The position numbers and the translations under genes were made by a program. The notes beneath the pieces were generated by a model, which saw nothing but the letters and a program-made list of their open reading frames with translations, ran no database searches and was not told the origin of the DNA. From Opimibacter sp041746735 (GTDB lineage Bacteria; Bacteroidota; Bacteroidia; Chitinophagales; Saprospiraceae), in the NCBI GenBank assembly GCA_041746735.1, contig JBGTGP010000020.1, positions 127,179 to 191,178 on the forward strand: DNA of 64,000 nucleotides, given 5' to 3'. Shown here one piece after another: positions 35,815 through 46,700 of the stretch; position 1 is the first letter of the stretch; every line of letters starts with the position of its first letter.

Positions 35815-37116
35815 ATGTATATTCGAATCACATCACTACTGTTCGTCCTCATTTTTACTCTTCCGGGCCGTGCCCAACAGGCTATGTCACTTGCACAATG
35901 TATAGATTATGCTGCTGCGAATCATACCGAAGTCCGGCTGGCCCAACTCAATGTCAAAGACGCTGAATGGCAGATCAAGGAGAATCGCGCTATTGCGTAC
36001 CCCCAATTACAACTTGGCCTCACCGCCCAACATTTTATTCAGCAACCTGCACTGCCTGCTGAAGCACTTGGTTTTGGTGAGCCGGGGCAGAGACTCACTT
36101 TTGCCCTGCGCAACAGCCTTGGTGGCAGAGTTGCCTTCCAGCAACTACTCTTCAATAATAGCTATCTGGCATCTGTTAAAGCCGCCAGAATGTATAGGGA
36201 CTATGCCAAGCTCCTGCTGGCTTCCACGCAGGAAAAGTTGCGAAATCAAGTGACGGATGCCTACCTGCCCGCATTGCTCCTGACCGAAAGCGTAGCCGTG
36301 CTGGAGCAGAATATTGAAAATCAGGAGAAACTTTTTCGGGAGACCACCTCCATACAGCGCGCCGGCTTCGCAGAGCAGTTGGACGTGGACCGCCTTGACT
36401 ATGTGTTGTCCACATTACGAGTCGAGCGAGAGCGTCTGTTGCGTCAACGGGACATTCTGATCGATGCCCTCAAGTTTACTATGGGGATGCCGTTGAGTGA
36501 GGTCCTCATTCCGTCAGACGATATGGACCAACTCCTGGTCCTCTATGGTGACATCAATCCCGATGAGGAACTCAACTATATGAGCAGACCGGATTACCTG
36601 ACGCTCCTCAAAGCCCGGGAACTAAGTGAAGTTCAAGTGACAGCCTACCGGAGGGAATGGTTTCCCACCTTGTCCTTTTTTGCTTCGTATGATCCGGGGT
36701 GGCAAGGCAATGATAAACTCTTTTGGATTCCGTCTGCCATTGCCGGTCTGCAGGTGAGTATGCCCCTGTTTGATGGAGGTATGACGCGGGCCAAGCGGGA
36801 ACGGGCAGTGCTCCAGTCGCTCCAGGTAGAAGAGCAGAAACAAATGTTGGTCAGGGCATTGGATCTCGAAATGAATACAGCCCGCAACCAGTACAAGAGT
36901 GCGAAGCAAAAGCTTGCCGACCAACAGCGAAATCTTGATCTGGCACAGCGGATTCATGATGCAGCACAGAAGAAATTTACAGCGGGCGTCGGGTCCAGCT
37001 TTGAAGTGACGCAAGCGCAGGGCGATTATTATATGGCTCAAGGGAGTTTGATACAGGCTCGTTATGAGTATCTCAATGCCATCGTCGCCATTAAAAAAGC
37101 CTTAGGTAAAAATTAA
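35815..37116 (+). CDS. TolC-family outer membrane efflux protein
   Basis: A 433-aa outer membrane channel with a signal peptide (ends GRAQQ, about residue 22). The two OEP repeats are recognisable: AANHTEVRLAQLNVKDAEWQ, and near the C-terminus GVGSSFEVTQAQGDYYMAQGSLIQARYEYLNAI. It completes the tripartite efflux pump with the two following genes. It starts 2 bp after the TetR stop. Confidence 0.93.
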   Translation: MYIRITSLLFVLIFTLPGRAQQAMSLAQCIDYAAANHTEVRLAQLNVKDAEWQIKENRAIAYPQLQLGLTAQHFIQQPALPAEALGFGEPGQRLTFALRNSLGGRVAFQQLLFNNSYLASVKAARMYRDYAKLLLASTQEKLRNQVTDAYLPALLLTESVAVLEQNIENQEKLFRETTSIQRAGFAEQLDVDRLDYVLSTLRVERERLLRQRDILIDALKFTMGMPLSEVLIPSDDMDQLLVLYGDINPDEELNYMSRPDYLTLLKARELSEVQVTAYRREWFPTLSFFASYDPGWQGNDKLFWIPSAIAGLQVSMPLFDGGMTRAKRERAVLQSLQVEEQKQMLVRALDLEMNTARNQYKSAKQKLADQQRNLDLAQRIHDAAQKKFTAGVGSSFEVTQAQGDYYMAQGSLIQARYEYLNAIVAIKKALGKN

Positions 37117-37198
37117 TTCAACATCAGAGCAACATAACATGAAACACACCTTTTATCTCCACTCAACCAAACCCCAACTATCCGCTTTTAATATTCCC

Positions 37199-38335
37199 AT
37201 GATGAAAACGAACCAAATCCTATTCGCCCTTTTTGCAATTTTTATCATAACCCTTCTATCGGCTTGCGGATCATCTTCCACCCCAGAGGATCCAATGGCG
37301 CAGTTGTCTGCTCTCAAGGATCAGCGGGCATCCCTTGAAAGCCAAATCCAGTCACTTGAAGCCGATCTTGAAGCTCAGGGTATACTCGAGAGAAAATTGC
37401 GCTTTGTTTCCCTGGCGGAAATGAAACCAGTTTCGTTTAAGCATTTTATTGACTTACAGGGCCAGGTAGATGCCGATGAGAGTGTGGCCGCCACATCGAA
37501 GATGCCGGGTGTTTTGAAAAGGATTCATATTCGGAATGGGGATCAGGTGAAAAGAGGTCAGTTGCTGGCTGAATTGGATGATGCCGTCATGCGTAGCAGT
37601 CTGGCTGAATTAGATGGCCAGCTTGCAGTAGCCACTGACCTGTACTTGCGGCAGCAGTCGTTGTGGGAACAATCCATTGGTTCGGAGGTCCAGTATATTC
37701 AGGCAAAAAACAACAAGGAATCTCTTGAGCGGTCGATTTCTACCCTCAAGGAAAATTTGTCCATGACTCGGATTCTGGCGCCTACTTCTGGTGTTATAGA
37801 CCTCGTATTGCTGAAGCAGGGCCAGGCTATTTCTCCTGGTATACCCCTCTGCAATATTGTCAATCTGAGCCGCCTAAAGATTGTCGGTTCAGTGACAGAA
37901 GCCTACGCCGCCAAAGTCAAGCGGGGAGACAAAGTGCAGGTCTACTTCCCGGATATGAACAAGGAGATTGTCACAACGGTGACGCATGTGAGCAAGACGA
38001 TCAATCCCACCAACCGGACCTTTGCAGTGGAATGTGCGTTGGGTGCCGGAGATTTTCGAGTCAACCAGATTGCCGTAATGAAGATTGTGGACTATCACAA
38101 CCCCTCAGCCATAACTGTCCCGGTCAATCTGATTCAGGCCGGAGAAGAAGGGGACTATATCATGGTGGCTGAACCATCAGAAAAGGAAGGAGAGGCAGTT
38201 GCCAGACGGGTTACCATCCGACAGGGACAAAACTATAACGGGGTCGTTGAAATCCTGAGCGGACTCAAGGAAGGGGATAAAGTTATTGCCACCGGATTTC
38301 AGGATGTCAACACCAACGAAACCGTACTGTATTAG
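37199..38335 (+). CDS. RND efflux periplasmic adaptor (membrane fusion) lipoprotein
   Basis: Joins the inner-membrane RND pump to the TolC channel. From ATG 37199 it is 378 aa with a lipoprotein signal (lipobox LLSAC); the frame opens from 37139. A coiled-coil segment follows the signal (LSALKDQRASLESQIQSLEADLEAQ), then the biotinyl-like half domain (HIRNGDQVKRGQLLAELDD), hairpin and barrel (MTRILAPTSGVIDLV). It continues to a C-terminal VEILSGLKEGDKVIATGFQ. Confidence 0.93.
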   Translation: MMKTNQILFALFAIFIITLLSACGSSSTPEDPMAQLSALKDQRASLESQIQSLEADLEAQGILERKLRFVSLAEMKPVSFKHFIDLQGQVDADESVAATSKMPGVLKRIHIRNGDQVKRGQLLAELDDAVMRSSLAELDGQLAVATDLYLRQQSLWEQSIGSEVQYIQAKNNKESLERSISTLKENLSMTRILAPTSGVIDLVLLKQGQAISPGIPLCNIVNLSRLKIVGSVTEAYAAKVKRGDKVQVYFPDMNKEIVTTVTHVSKTINPTNRTFAVECALGAGDFRVNQIAVMKIVDYHNPSAITVPVNLIQAGEEGDYIMVAEPSEKEGEAVARRVTIRQGQNYNGVVEILSGLKEGDKVIATGFQDVNTNETVLY

Positions 38336-38425
38336 TCTTTGCCATTCGTTAGCCACCATCAAGTCATCCTGGGTTTGAACCATTGAAATTTCACCATTGC
38401 TGCTGTACAGCACTATTTAACAGCT

Positions 38426-41400
38426 ATGAAAGAGTTTAAATTAACCTCCTGGTCAATTGACAATAGTACCAGTGTGTTTATCATCACCATCCTCATCACC
38501 ATGGCCGGACTGCTTTCCTATCTGGCAATCCCCAAAGAGCAGTTTCCAGACGTCACTGTACCCCAGATCTTTGTCACCACCATTTATCCGGGAGCCTCAC
38601 CTTCAGATATGGAACAATTGGTCACCAAGCCCATTGAGAAGCAGCTCAAAGGATTGACCGGAGTCAAGAAGATTACCTCGTCTTCTGTACAGGATTTCTC
38701 CAGCATCATTGTGGAGTTCAATACAGACTTGGATGTTGCAACCTGCAAGCAGCGTGTCAAGGATGGGGTGGATAAAGCGAAGCGCGATTTGCCAACGGAC
38801 TTGCTGGAAGATCCGACGATAACGGAGTTTGATATTTCAGAAATCCCCATCATGAATATCAACATTGCCGGTGATTACAACCTCGACCGTCTTAAAGAGT
38901 TTGCAGAAGAGGTTCAGGATCGGGTAGAGGAGCTTCGGGAGATCACCCGGGTGGATATGATTGGTGCGCTGGAAAAGGAGGTGCAGATCAATGTCGATAA
39001 GTATAAACTTGCCGCTGCGAACCTGACCTTCCGCGACATCGAGAATGCACTGGCGTTTGAAAATGCGACCGTTTCTGCTGGTAACGTGGATATCGGAGGT
39101 ATGACCCGGTCGGTTTCCATCCGGGGCGATTTTAAGAGTGTGGATGAGATCCGAAATCTCATTATTGCCTCTCAGAGTGGTGCCTTGCTGCAACTCAGAG
39201 ATATAGCCGAAGTCCGGATGGGGCATAAATCGCAGGAAAGTTTCAGCAGACTCAATCAGCGGAATGTCATCTCCCTCAATGTCATCAAGCGCACCGGCGA
39301 AAACCTGATTGAAGCTTCTGACAAAATCAAAGTCATTGTAGAGGGATTGCAGGCGAGTACATTTCCGGAGAATCTTGAAGTCAGTATTACCGGAGATCAG
39401 AGTCGGGCGACAAGAATCACGCTCCACGATCTGATCAATACCATTGTGATTGGGTTTATCCTGGTGACGATTATCCTGATGTTCTTCATGGGGTTGACGG
39501 ATGCGATTTTCGTGGCAATGTCTGTGCCGCTGTCGATGTGTATCGCGTTTCTGATCCTGCCGGCCATTGGATTTACGCTCAATTTTATTGTGCTGTTCGC
39601 TTTTCTGTTAGCGCTGGGTATCGTGGTGGATGATGCGATCGTCGTGATCGAGAATACCCACAGGATCTATCATGGAGAAAAACATCTGACGATTGTTCAG
39701 GCCGCAAAGAAAGCTGCCGGCGAAGTCTTTTTGCCGGTATTGTCAGGCACCGCGACCACCCTGGCTCCATTTTTTCCATTGGTATTCTGGGGCGGCATAT
39801 TTGGAAAATTTATGCACTATCTGCCAGTGACGGTTATTATTACGCTGACAGCCTCATTGCTGGTCGCGTACATCATCAATCCGGTCTTCGCTGTAGCGTT
39901 TATGGGGGATCCGGTGCGTGAAGGTAAAGTGGTGTCGCCGGAACGCCGGAAACGAAGAAAGATATTTGGCTATACGCTACTGGCGCTGACGACACTTGCG
40001 TTTTATATGTCAGGCAATATCGGCATGGGCAATTTTGTGCTGACCCTGGTGGCTTTCGGCGTAGTGTATAGGTTCGGATTGTCAAAGGGGGTGCGTTGGT
40101 TCCAGACCCGAGGCTGGCCTGCTGTACAGAATGTGTATGCGGGATTTGTCACATGGGCATTGCGTCGTCCCTGGACCATGCTGACGGGCATGACCATGTT
40201 GCTACTGGTATCGTGTGGTATCACCATGACCCGCCAGTCTAACATTGTACTGTTTCCATCCGCTGATCCGAATTTCATCTTTGTCTATATGACCCTGCCG
40301 GTAGGTACAGATGTCAATGTGACGGATTCTCTTACACGCATCATGGAAGATAAAGTGATCGAAACACTTGGTGTGGACAATCCTATTGTGGAATCTGTTA
40401 TTTCCAATGTAGCGATGGGTGCTTCTGAAGATCAGTTTGACCGATCAGCGACGTCCAACAAAGGTAAGGTCGGTATTGCTTTTGTGGAATATGGAAAGCG
40501 AAACGGGGTCAGCACCAAAGCCTATATGGATGACATCCGGAATGCCACTAAAGGTTTGATACCAGGGGCAGAGATTGTTGTAGATCAGGAGCAGGGTGGG
40601 CCACCGGCACCTAAACCGATTTCAGTTGAGATTATCGGAGACGATTTTATTCAGCTTTTTGAAGTATCGAGATTGGTCAAACGATATCTGGATTCACTGG
40701 CGATCCCCGGAGTAGAAGAATTACGCAGCGACCTGATCATGAGCAAACCCGAAATCAATATTCAGATCGACCGGGACCGTGCGAATCGCGAAGGGATCAG
40801 TACACTTCAGATAGGGTCAGAGTTCAGAACCGCTATCCTGGGTCGTGAGGCAACCAAATTTAAAGATGGTGAAGATGAGATTCCGGTGATGATCCGGTTG
40901 AAGGAAGATCAACGTACCAATATCAATGCCGTCGAGAATCTCAACATCACGTACAGGGACATGAATTCGGGTATGCTCAGATCTATACCGATGGCGGCCC
41001 TTGCAGATGTGAAGTACTCCAATACCTTCGGTGGCATTCGGCGAAAGGACTTAAATCGCATGGTCACCATTTCGTCCAATATTACTGCAGCGTATCAACC
41101 CAAGCAGACCCAGGTGATCAATGCGGTAAAAGATGCAGTCAGCCGATATCCGAAGCAGGAGGGCGTGACTGTAGCATTTGCCGGAGAAGATGCGGAAATG
41201 TTGGATGCCATAAATTTTTTGGGACGATCACTTGTGATCTCCATCTTTATCATTCTGTTGATCTTGATCACCCAGTTTAACTCCATTGGGAAGACACTGA
41301 TCATTATGTCGGAAGTGGTTTTTTCCATTATTGGGGTGTTGCTGGGCATGGCCATTTTCAATATGGATATGTCCGTCATTATGATGGGCGTGGGGATAGT

Positions 41401-41779
41401 GGCCCTGGCCGGTATTGTGGTGCGAAATGGCATCCTCCTGGTGGAGTTTACGGACAAACTCCGGGGAGACGGAATGTCGGTGGTGGATGCTGTGATAGAA
41501 GCAGGGCGTATTCGGATGACACCAGTTTTGCTGACGGCGACGGCGGCAATTTTGGGACTGGTCCCTCTCGCTGTTGGATTCAATATTGATTTTGTCAGTT
41601 TGTTTGCTACTGGCGATCCCAGGATTTATCTGGGTGGTGATAGTGTAGCTTTCTGGGGTCCTTTGTCGTGGACGATCATTTTTGGTCTAGGCTTTGCCAC
41701 CTTTGTCACGCTGATTATTTTACCCGTCATGTACCTGTTAGGCTGGAGAGTCAAGCGGTGGTGGGCGGATAAAGTATAA
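38426..41779 (+). CDS. RND family efflux permease (HAE1/AcrB-like)
   Basis: A 1117-aa proton-driven inner membrane pump exporting hydrophobic or toxic compounds. Seen: FPDVTVPQIFVTTIYPGASP (N-terminal), the membrane motif LALGIVVDDAIVVIENTHR with the paired Asp of the proton path, and GIVALAGIVVRNGILLVEF in the second half. It is longer than AcrB: residues about 500-560 add one to two extra helices (IFGYTLLALTTLAFYMSG, FVLTLVAFGVVYRFGL) between the two halves, and the C-terminus has an insertion (FATGDPRIYLGGDSVAFWG). It closes the TetR-TolC-adaptor-RND operon. Confidence 0.95.
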   Translation: MKEFKLTSWSIDNSTSVFIITILITMAGLLSYLAIPKEQFPDVTVPQIFVTTIYPGASPSDMEQLVTKPIEKQLKGLTGVKKITSSSVQDFSSIIVEFNTDLDVATCKQRVKDGVDKAKRDLPTDLLEDPTITEFDISEIPIMNINIAGDYNLDRLKEFAEEVQDRVEELREITRVDMIGALEKEVQINVDKYKLAAANLTFRDIENALAFENATVSAGNVDIGGMTRSVSIRGDFKSVDEIRNLIIASQSGALLQLRDIAEVRMGHKSQESFSRLNQRNVISLNVIKRTGENLIEASDKIKVIVEGLQASTFPENLEVSITGDQSRATRITLHDLINTIVIGFILVTIILMFFMGLTDAIFVAMSVPLSMCIAFLILPAIGFTLNFIVLFAFLLALGIVVDDAIVVIENTHRIYHGEKHLTIVQAAKKAAGEVFLPVLSGTATTLAPFFPLVFWGGIFGKFMHYLPVTVIITLTASLLVAYIINPVFAVAFMGDPVREGKVVSPERRKRRKIFGYTLLALTTLAFYMSGNIGMGNFVLTLVAFGVVYRFGLSKGVRWFQTRGWPAVQNVYAGFVTWALRRPWTMLTGMTMLLLVSCGITMTRQSNIVLFPSADPNFIFVYMTLPVGTDVNVTDSLTRIMEDKVIETLGVDNPIVESVISNVAMGASEDQFDRSATSNKGKVGIAFVEYGKRNGVSTKAYMDDIRNATKGLIPGAEIVVDQEQGGPPAPKPISVEIIGDDFIQLFEVSRLVKRYLDSLAIPGVEELRSDLIMSKPEINIQIDRDRANREGISTLQIGSEFRTAILGREATKFKDGEDEIPVMIRLKEDQRTNINAVENLNITYRDMNSGMLRSIPMAALADVKYSNTFGGIRRKDLNRMVTISSNITAAYQPKQTQVINAVKDAVSRYPKQEGVTVAFAGEDAEMLDAINFLGRSLVISIFIILLILITQFNSIGKTLIIMSEVVFSIIGVLLGMAIFNMDMSVIMMGVGIVALAGIVVRNGILLVEFTDKLRGDGMSVVDAVIEAGRIRMTPVLLTATAAILGLVPLAVGFNIDFVSLFATGDPRIYLGGDSVAFWGPLSWTIIFGLGFATFVTLIILPVMYLLGWRVKRWWADKV

Positions 41780-41838
41780 TCCATACGGCTTCCAATAACA
41801 TAGAAGTGACTAATTTTAAATCGTCAAAAGAAAATTGT

Positions 41839-42075
41839 ATGAGAAACATCGAATTTTCCATCCCGAAGCTCATGTTTATGGCATGTTTGTTTTTTGCATC
41901 TCTTTTGCCGGCATGCAAAAGCACGCAATGCATGGAGAAACCTATTGCAGATTGTGTATGCACGCTGCAGTACGACCCGGTGTGCGGATGTAATGACAAA
42001 ACCTATGGCAATTCATGTGAGGCAGAATGTGCCGGCATTAAAAAGTATACTCCCGGCCCATGCATAAAATCCTAA
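41839..42075 (+). CDS. Kazal-type protease-inhibitor-domain lipoprotein
   Basis: From ATG 41839 the product is 78 aa: a lipoprotein signal (LLPAC), then a single Kazal domain, CTLQYDPVCGCNDKTYGNSC through AECAGIKKYTPGPC, with six Cys in Kazal spacing. Kazal domains are canonical serine-protease inhibitors; small Kazal lipoproteins occur in many Bacteroidota and may guard the cell against proteases. The P1 residue would be in the loop before the second Cys (TLQY). The gene follows the efflux operon by about 60 bp and may be separate. Confidence 0.85.
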   Translation: MRNIEFSIPKLMFMACLFFASLLPACKSTQCMEKPIADCVCTLQYDPVCGCNDKTYGNSCEAECAGIKKYTPGPCIKS

Positions 42076-42161
42076 GCAGACCTTGTTGATTTTGTATTCA
42101 GCTATTGTTCAGGTGGTGGTTTAGCAGTACCATTGCATAGAAAACCAACACATCATTTGCG

Positions 42162-42833
42162 ATGCCCTTTACTATTGCTATTTCGACCTCCCGAACTCCC
42201 CTTCGTTCCAATTACTGGCTGATGGCATTCATCAGCGTCTTCTTTGCCGTGTGGGTCAGTTCATTGTTAGGAACAAATGATTATGCCAACTGGCTATTGG
42301 AAAACACCCTGGTCATTCTCTTTGTCGGGTTTTTGGCTTTTACCTATCGGCGATTTCAGTTCAGTGACCTGAGCTATCTCCTGATCTGCATTTACCTCTG
42401 TCTTCATATATACGGATCAAAGTATACCTATGCGGAAAATCCATTTGGGTTTTGGTTGCAGGAACAATTCAATGGATCACGAAATCATTACGACCGGATT
42501 GTGCATTTCAGCTTTGGATTTCTTCTGGCCTATCCTATGCGGGAGATGTTTTTACGCTGGCTGCGGTTTCCCCGCTGGGTCGCCTGGGCGCTGCCGATCG
42601 AAGTCACCTTGTCGATCAGTGCGTTTTATGAATTGATTGAATGGGGCGTGGCGGATTTGTTTTTTCCTGAACAGGGCCAGGCCTATCTGGGCACACAAGG
42701 GGATATCTGGGATGCACAGAAGGATGTTTTTTTAGCCTTTTTGGGGGCTATCATCGCGACTACGATCGTTTCGCTGGTCAAACGCCTGGGCAATATCTAT
42801 TCAGAAGATGAACGAAATGCCCAAGTGGCCTGA
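42162..42833 (+). CDS. DUF2238 (YjdF-like) inner membrane protein
   Basis: A 223-aa protein with about six hydrophobic segments. Residues near 105-160 (RNHYDRIVHFSFGFLLAYP, SISAFYELIEWGVADLFF) and GTQGDIWDAQKDVFLAFLGA match the DUF2238/YjdF family, whose conserved His, Asp, Glu and Trp residues sit in the membrane. The function of the family is unknown. Confidence 0.85.
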   Translation: MPFTIAISTSRTPLRSNYWLMAFISVFFAVWVSSLLGTNDYANWLLENTLVILFVGFLAFTYRRFQFSDLSYLLICIYLCLHIYGSKYTYAENPFGFWLQEQFNGSRNHYDRIVHFSFGFLLAYPMREMFLRWLRFPRWVAWALPIEVTLSISAFYELIEWGVADLFFPEQGQAYLGTQGDIWDAQKDVFLAFLGAIIATTIVSLVKRLGNIYSEDERNAQVA

Positions 42834-42868
42834 ACGGAATATTACACGAACCATTTGAAGTGATACAC

Positions 42869-43621
42869 ATGAAACTATGTTTACTTTGTTTGCTCAGCGT
42901 TTGGCTGTTGCTACCGGGATGTCGTTCGGAACAACAAACGACAAATTGTCTTTCACCCTCGGGTAAGTATACCAACAAGACCGCATTGTCGCGATGTCCC
43001 CTGGATATGCCAGCCGATGCACCTTACTATAGCTTTGAACTACAATTCCTGCCCGGTGATAGTATGTTGCTGGATAATGGTTTTGAAAAATGGATCCTGC
43101 AGTTCTCGAAGGAGAAGGATTGCCGCTACCGTATAGGGGATGCCACACGTTACGGCGATATGTATTTTGTCGTGGAAAGCGACAGCACCATAGTGTTTTG
43201 GGATACGGCCTGGACCAAACGGGCCAAGCCCACCTTGTTTCTCAATACGGCAGATCCGGTCTATAAAAACTGGCGGTTTGAACAGCACGTCAACCATTGT
43301 TTTTTTGCAGGCCAGTATTTTGTCTATCAGGATGGTCAGCGGATGGAGCGACCTGTGATCTTTCTGTACAATGGTCAGATGAATGGTTTGCGCCCTTACA
43401 TTGGATATGAAGTATGCTATGCCGGTGATTGCCTGGAAGAAACGGATCCACCATCCAACACAGTGACCTTTATCACGGATCGTGGCACAAAAGAGACGTT
43501 CACCTTCACCATTAACGATGGCAGACAAGGCATCAAATTGTACAGCGTAGGTCCGCCGATACCGGATATCAAAGGCAGCCGGGCCATCGGTCCTCTGGTC
43601 TATGAATTGAGCGTCAGATAA
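42869..43621 (+). CDS. Hypothetical lipoprotein
   Basis: From ATG 42869 the product is 250 aa; the upstream GTG 42860 is also possible. A lipoprotein signal ends LLPGC. No family is recognised. The mature region is beta-rich with several Cys and aromatic residues (RPYIGYEVCYAGDCLEETDPP). It follows the DUF2238 gene by 35 bp, so the two may be co-transcribed. Confidence 0.7.
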   Translation: MKLCLLCLLSVWLLLPGCRSEQQTTNCLSPSGKYTNKTALSRCPLDMPADAPYYSFELQFLPGDSMLLDNGFEKWILQFSKEKDCRYRIGDATRYGDMYFVVESDSTIVFWDTAWTKRAKPTLFLNTADPVYKNWRFEQHVNHCFFAGQYFVYQDGQRMERPVIFLYNGQMNGLRPYIGYEVCYAGDCLEETDPPSNTVTFITDRGTKETFTFTINDGRQGIKLYSVGPPIPDIKGSRAIGPLVYELSVR

Positions 43622-43715
43622 CGACCCTGGCAAGATTAATGTGCAGTCATAAACAGTACTGACATATCATTGATAGCTTACTTTTTCTTTATGTCCGGTA
43701 CCTCCCGACATTCTT

Positions 43716-43723
43716 TACCTTTG
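43716..43723 (+). promoter_or_regulatory. TAnnTTTG -7 box before the giant secreted protein
   Basis: TACCTTTG matches the -7 consensus. It ends 11 nt before ATG 43735, implying a very short leader. The last base coincides with the GTG at 43723, a reason to prefer ATG 43735 as the start. Confidence 0.4.
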
Positions 43724-43734
43724 TGCGTATCAAT

Positions 43735-46700
43735 ATGATACGTCCAGGGGCAGGTATTTCGTGGTGGGCTGGCATTACGTTCAGCTTGTTGTTTCAGTTC
43801 GCTGTGGCACAGTGTCCTGAATTTACCTCCTCTTCAGCTTCTGGCAATTCCATGACCCTGTGCGAGGACGCTTCCGTTACGTTTTCAGTTGCAGGACAGG
43901 AAATCGCAATGGGAAGCCACGTGCAATGGTATATTCATCCAAGTAGCACGTTTAACCCCTATGCAGGTGAGGGCACCCTTATCGGATCCGTCCCGGTCAT
44001 TCAGGATCCGTGTGTGGATGAGCCTGAGATTCTCTATATCATGGTCAATCCCGACAATACCCAGGTTGGTGGCTCCGGAGATCAATGTGACGAGTTCCTT
44101 GTTCTTTGGACCGGTTCAGGTGGATTCAATACAGGTGATATTCTCGTGTCAAATCTGGGTCCGGGTTCATTTCAATGGGATAGTTATGTCGCCGGAAATG
44201 CAGCCAACTTTAGCTGTGGAACTGCCTTGCCTCCTGGACCTGTGCCAGCGAATGCCATCCTGATCATTCAAAGCAGCCCCAATAACAATGTCTTTATTGA
44301 TAGTGATGATCTCTGTGCATCAGGACTGCCAGTCTATATCATTGCCTATGACGGAACCGTTGCCTGCACCGGCGGGTATTTCGACAATAATTCACCCTGC
44401 TCCTCCTGCCCCGTGATGGTCACTATCAGCGGATCAACGTGCCAGTACTCCTTTTCGTTAGACTATCAACCACCTGGCAGTTCAATTGACGGGTGGGGAT
44501 GGGCCAATACAGGCTCTGGTGTATTTGCCAATATCATTCCGACCCTTGATATTCCAACGCCGGATCCAGGTGGCGTCATGATAGATGATTTTATATGGAC
44601 TATACCGGCCAACTTTTGTGAAAACATGGGTGGAGGTGATTACTTCGTTACCGGTATCCTCAATCCGCCCCCACCACAGGGCTGCCCACAAATAATGACA
44701 TCGTTTTTCGGACTTGCGATAAGTTGCCCGCAAATGATCCTTTCCGGTGGTGGTGATGTATGTGCCGGCAATTGCCCGGATAATCCGACGCTGATTTCTT
44801 TTGAGATCATTGGTGACGACACACCATTTGAAGCTGATCTTGTAGTCAGCGCTTCCTTGTTCCCTTCCTTTCCTATCAACAACCTTCCATTGGAAAATGG
44901 CCAGACAATCTCGGTTTGTATGGGGAGTGGATTTTTTCCCACATTTGACCCGGTCACAGGGGTTCTTACTGTACCGACTTTGGCGATCGGCATCACCGCT
45001 ACAGTGGAAGTCGTATCCGCTATAAGTAATTCGGGCTGCGAAGTCACTGTCAATCCAAATTCGATATCCCTGACCTTTATTGCTGCACCTACGTCCAATG
45101 CCGGGAGTAGTCAGATCATCTGCGCTGGAGAATCAGTAGTACTCAACGGCATGATAGGCGGCTCTGCTGTCACTGGATTGTGGACAACTTCCGGAGACGG
45201 CCAGTTTGATGATCCCAATGACCTGACGACTGTCTATATTCCGGGACCTGGGGATATCGCCCTGGGCCAGGTGCAGTTGACCTTATCCGGTATGGATTTG
45301 AATGGAGCCTGTGTTCCGTCTCAATCGACCCTGACCGTCACCATTGACCCGTCTTTGTTGATTGAGGTCAACTCACCGATTACGATTTGCAGTAATGATT
45401 TTGCGTTGGTGGAAGCGATGGTGAGCGGAGGCAATGCACCTTGTGTATGGCAGACATCGGGTGATGGAAGTTTTGATGATCCTTTTGCCGAAACCACTGG
45501 CTATACACCCGGCCCGGGTGACATCAGTTCAGGCTTCGTTCTCTTGACTTTTAGTCCGATCAACTCCGGCACATGCGTACTTAGTAATGAGCCGGTGGAA
45601 CTGACTATTGTCCCGGCCGTGACAGCAACTGTACCTCAGAATCTGCAAATATGTGATGCTGAAAGTTTGGAGATTATGATCACGATTCAGGGATTGTACA
45701 CCACGGTTACGTGGTTCGCACCAGGCGATGGTATGTTGGAGTTTGTATCTGATACATGGGTTACCTATACACCGGGCCCCATGGATATCATGGATCAGTT
45801 CTTTATCATATCCGTTTCTATTCAGAGTGTTTTCCCGGAATGCGGTATTACGACTTACAATATACCGGTATTTATCTTTCCTTGTGATTGTCCGCCGCTG
45901 ATCACGGATCCGCCCATGGATCCCCTTTGTTTTGAAAATGATGCACTAGATCTCACAACGCTCCTCGTTGAGGGAGGAGCAGGTATCTGGAGTATCACAT
46001 CCACTCCTCCTGGAGGCAATCCGGCGACAATCACAGGTACTGTTTTTGTGACCTCCGGTTCTAATCCTGGTGTCTACACGGTGACATTTACACTGAATAC
46101 ACCGGATCCCGGATGTCCCCCCTCCAGTGACGAGATGATCACCGTGATACAAAGTGTCTTTCCCTTTGCCGGACCGGATGTCACGACCTGCGGACCGCAA
46201 GCAGTTCAGCTCAATGGTTTTGTCGTGCCGCCGGGAAATACAATCACTCAATGGACCACATCAGGAGACGGTGTTTTTCTTGATCCTCAAAATCTGATCA
46301 CGTTATACACACCAGGCCCGCAGGATTCGGTGTCACAGGGACTGTATTTGATACTGGAGTCTCAGGATCCAGTGTGTGGCCATCAGATAGACTCGATGGC
46401 GGTTACTTTTTTGCAGGCTCCTTTTGCCACGTTCTCACGGGATACATTTGTCATCTGCAATGAAGAGGAAAAAGGTTCAGTTATTGATTTTCCCGGTCTC
46501 ATCCTTTCAGGTGATATATTAGGTAGTTGGACCAATGTATCTGGTGTACCAGTTGATTTCAGCCGGCCTGATTCCGTCAATTTTGTTGGGATAGCAGTAG
46601 GTTCCTACGAATTCCGGTATCAAACGCAATCCGCTGTTTTTCCATGTATGGATGGAACGTATTCCATCTTCATCGTTGTGGAAGAATGCAATTGTCCCCT

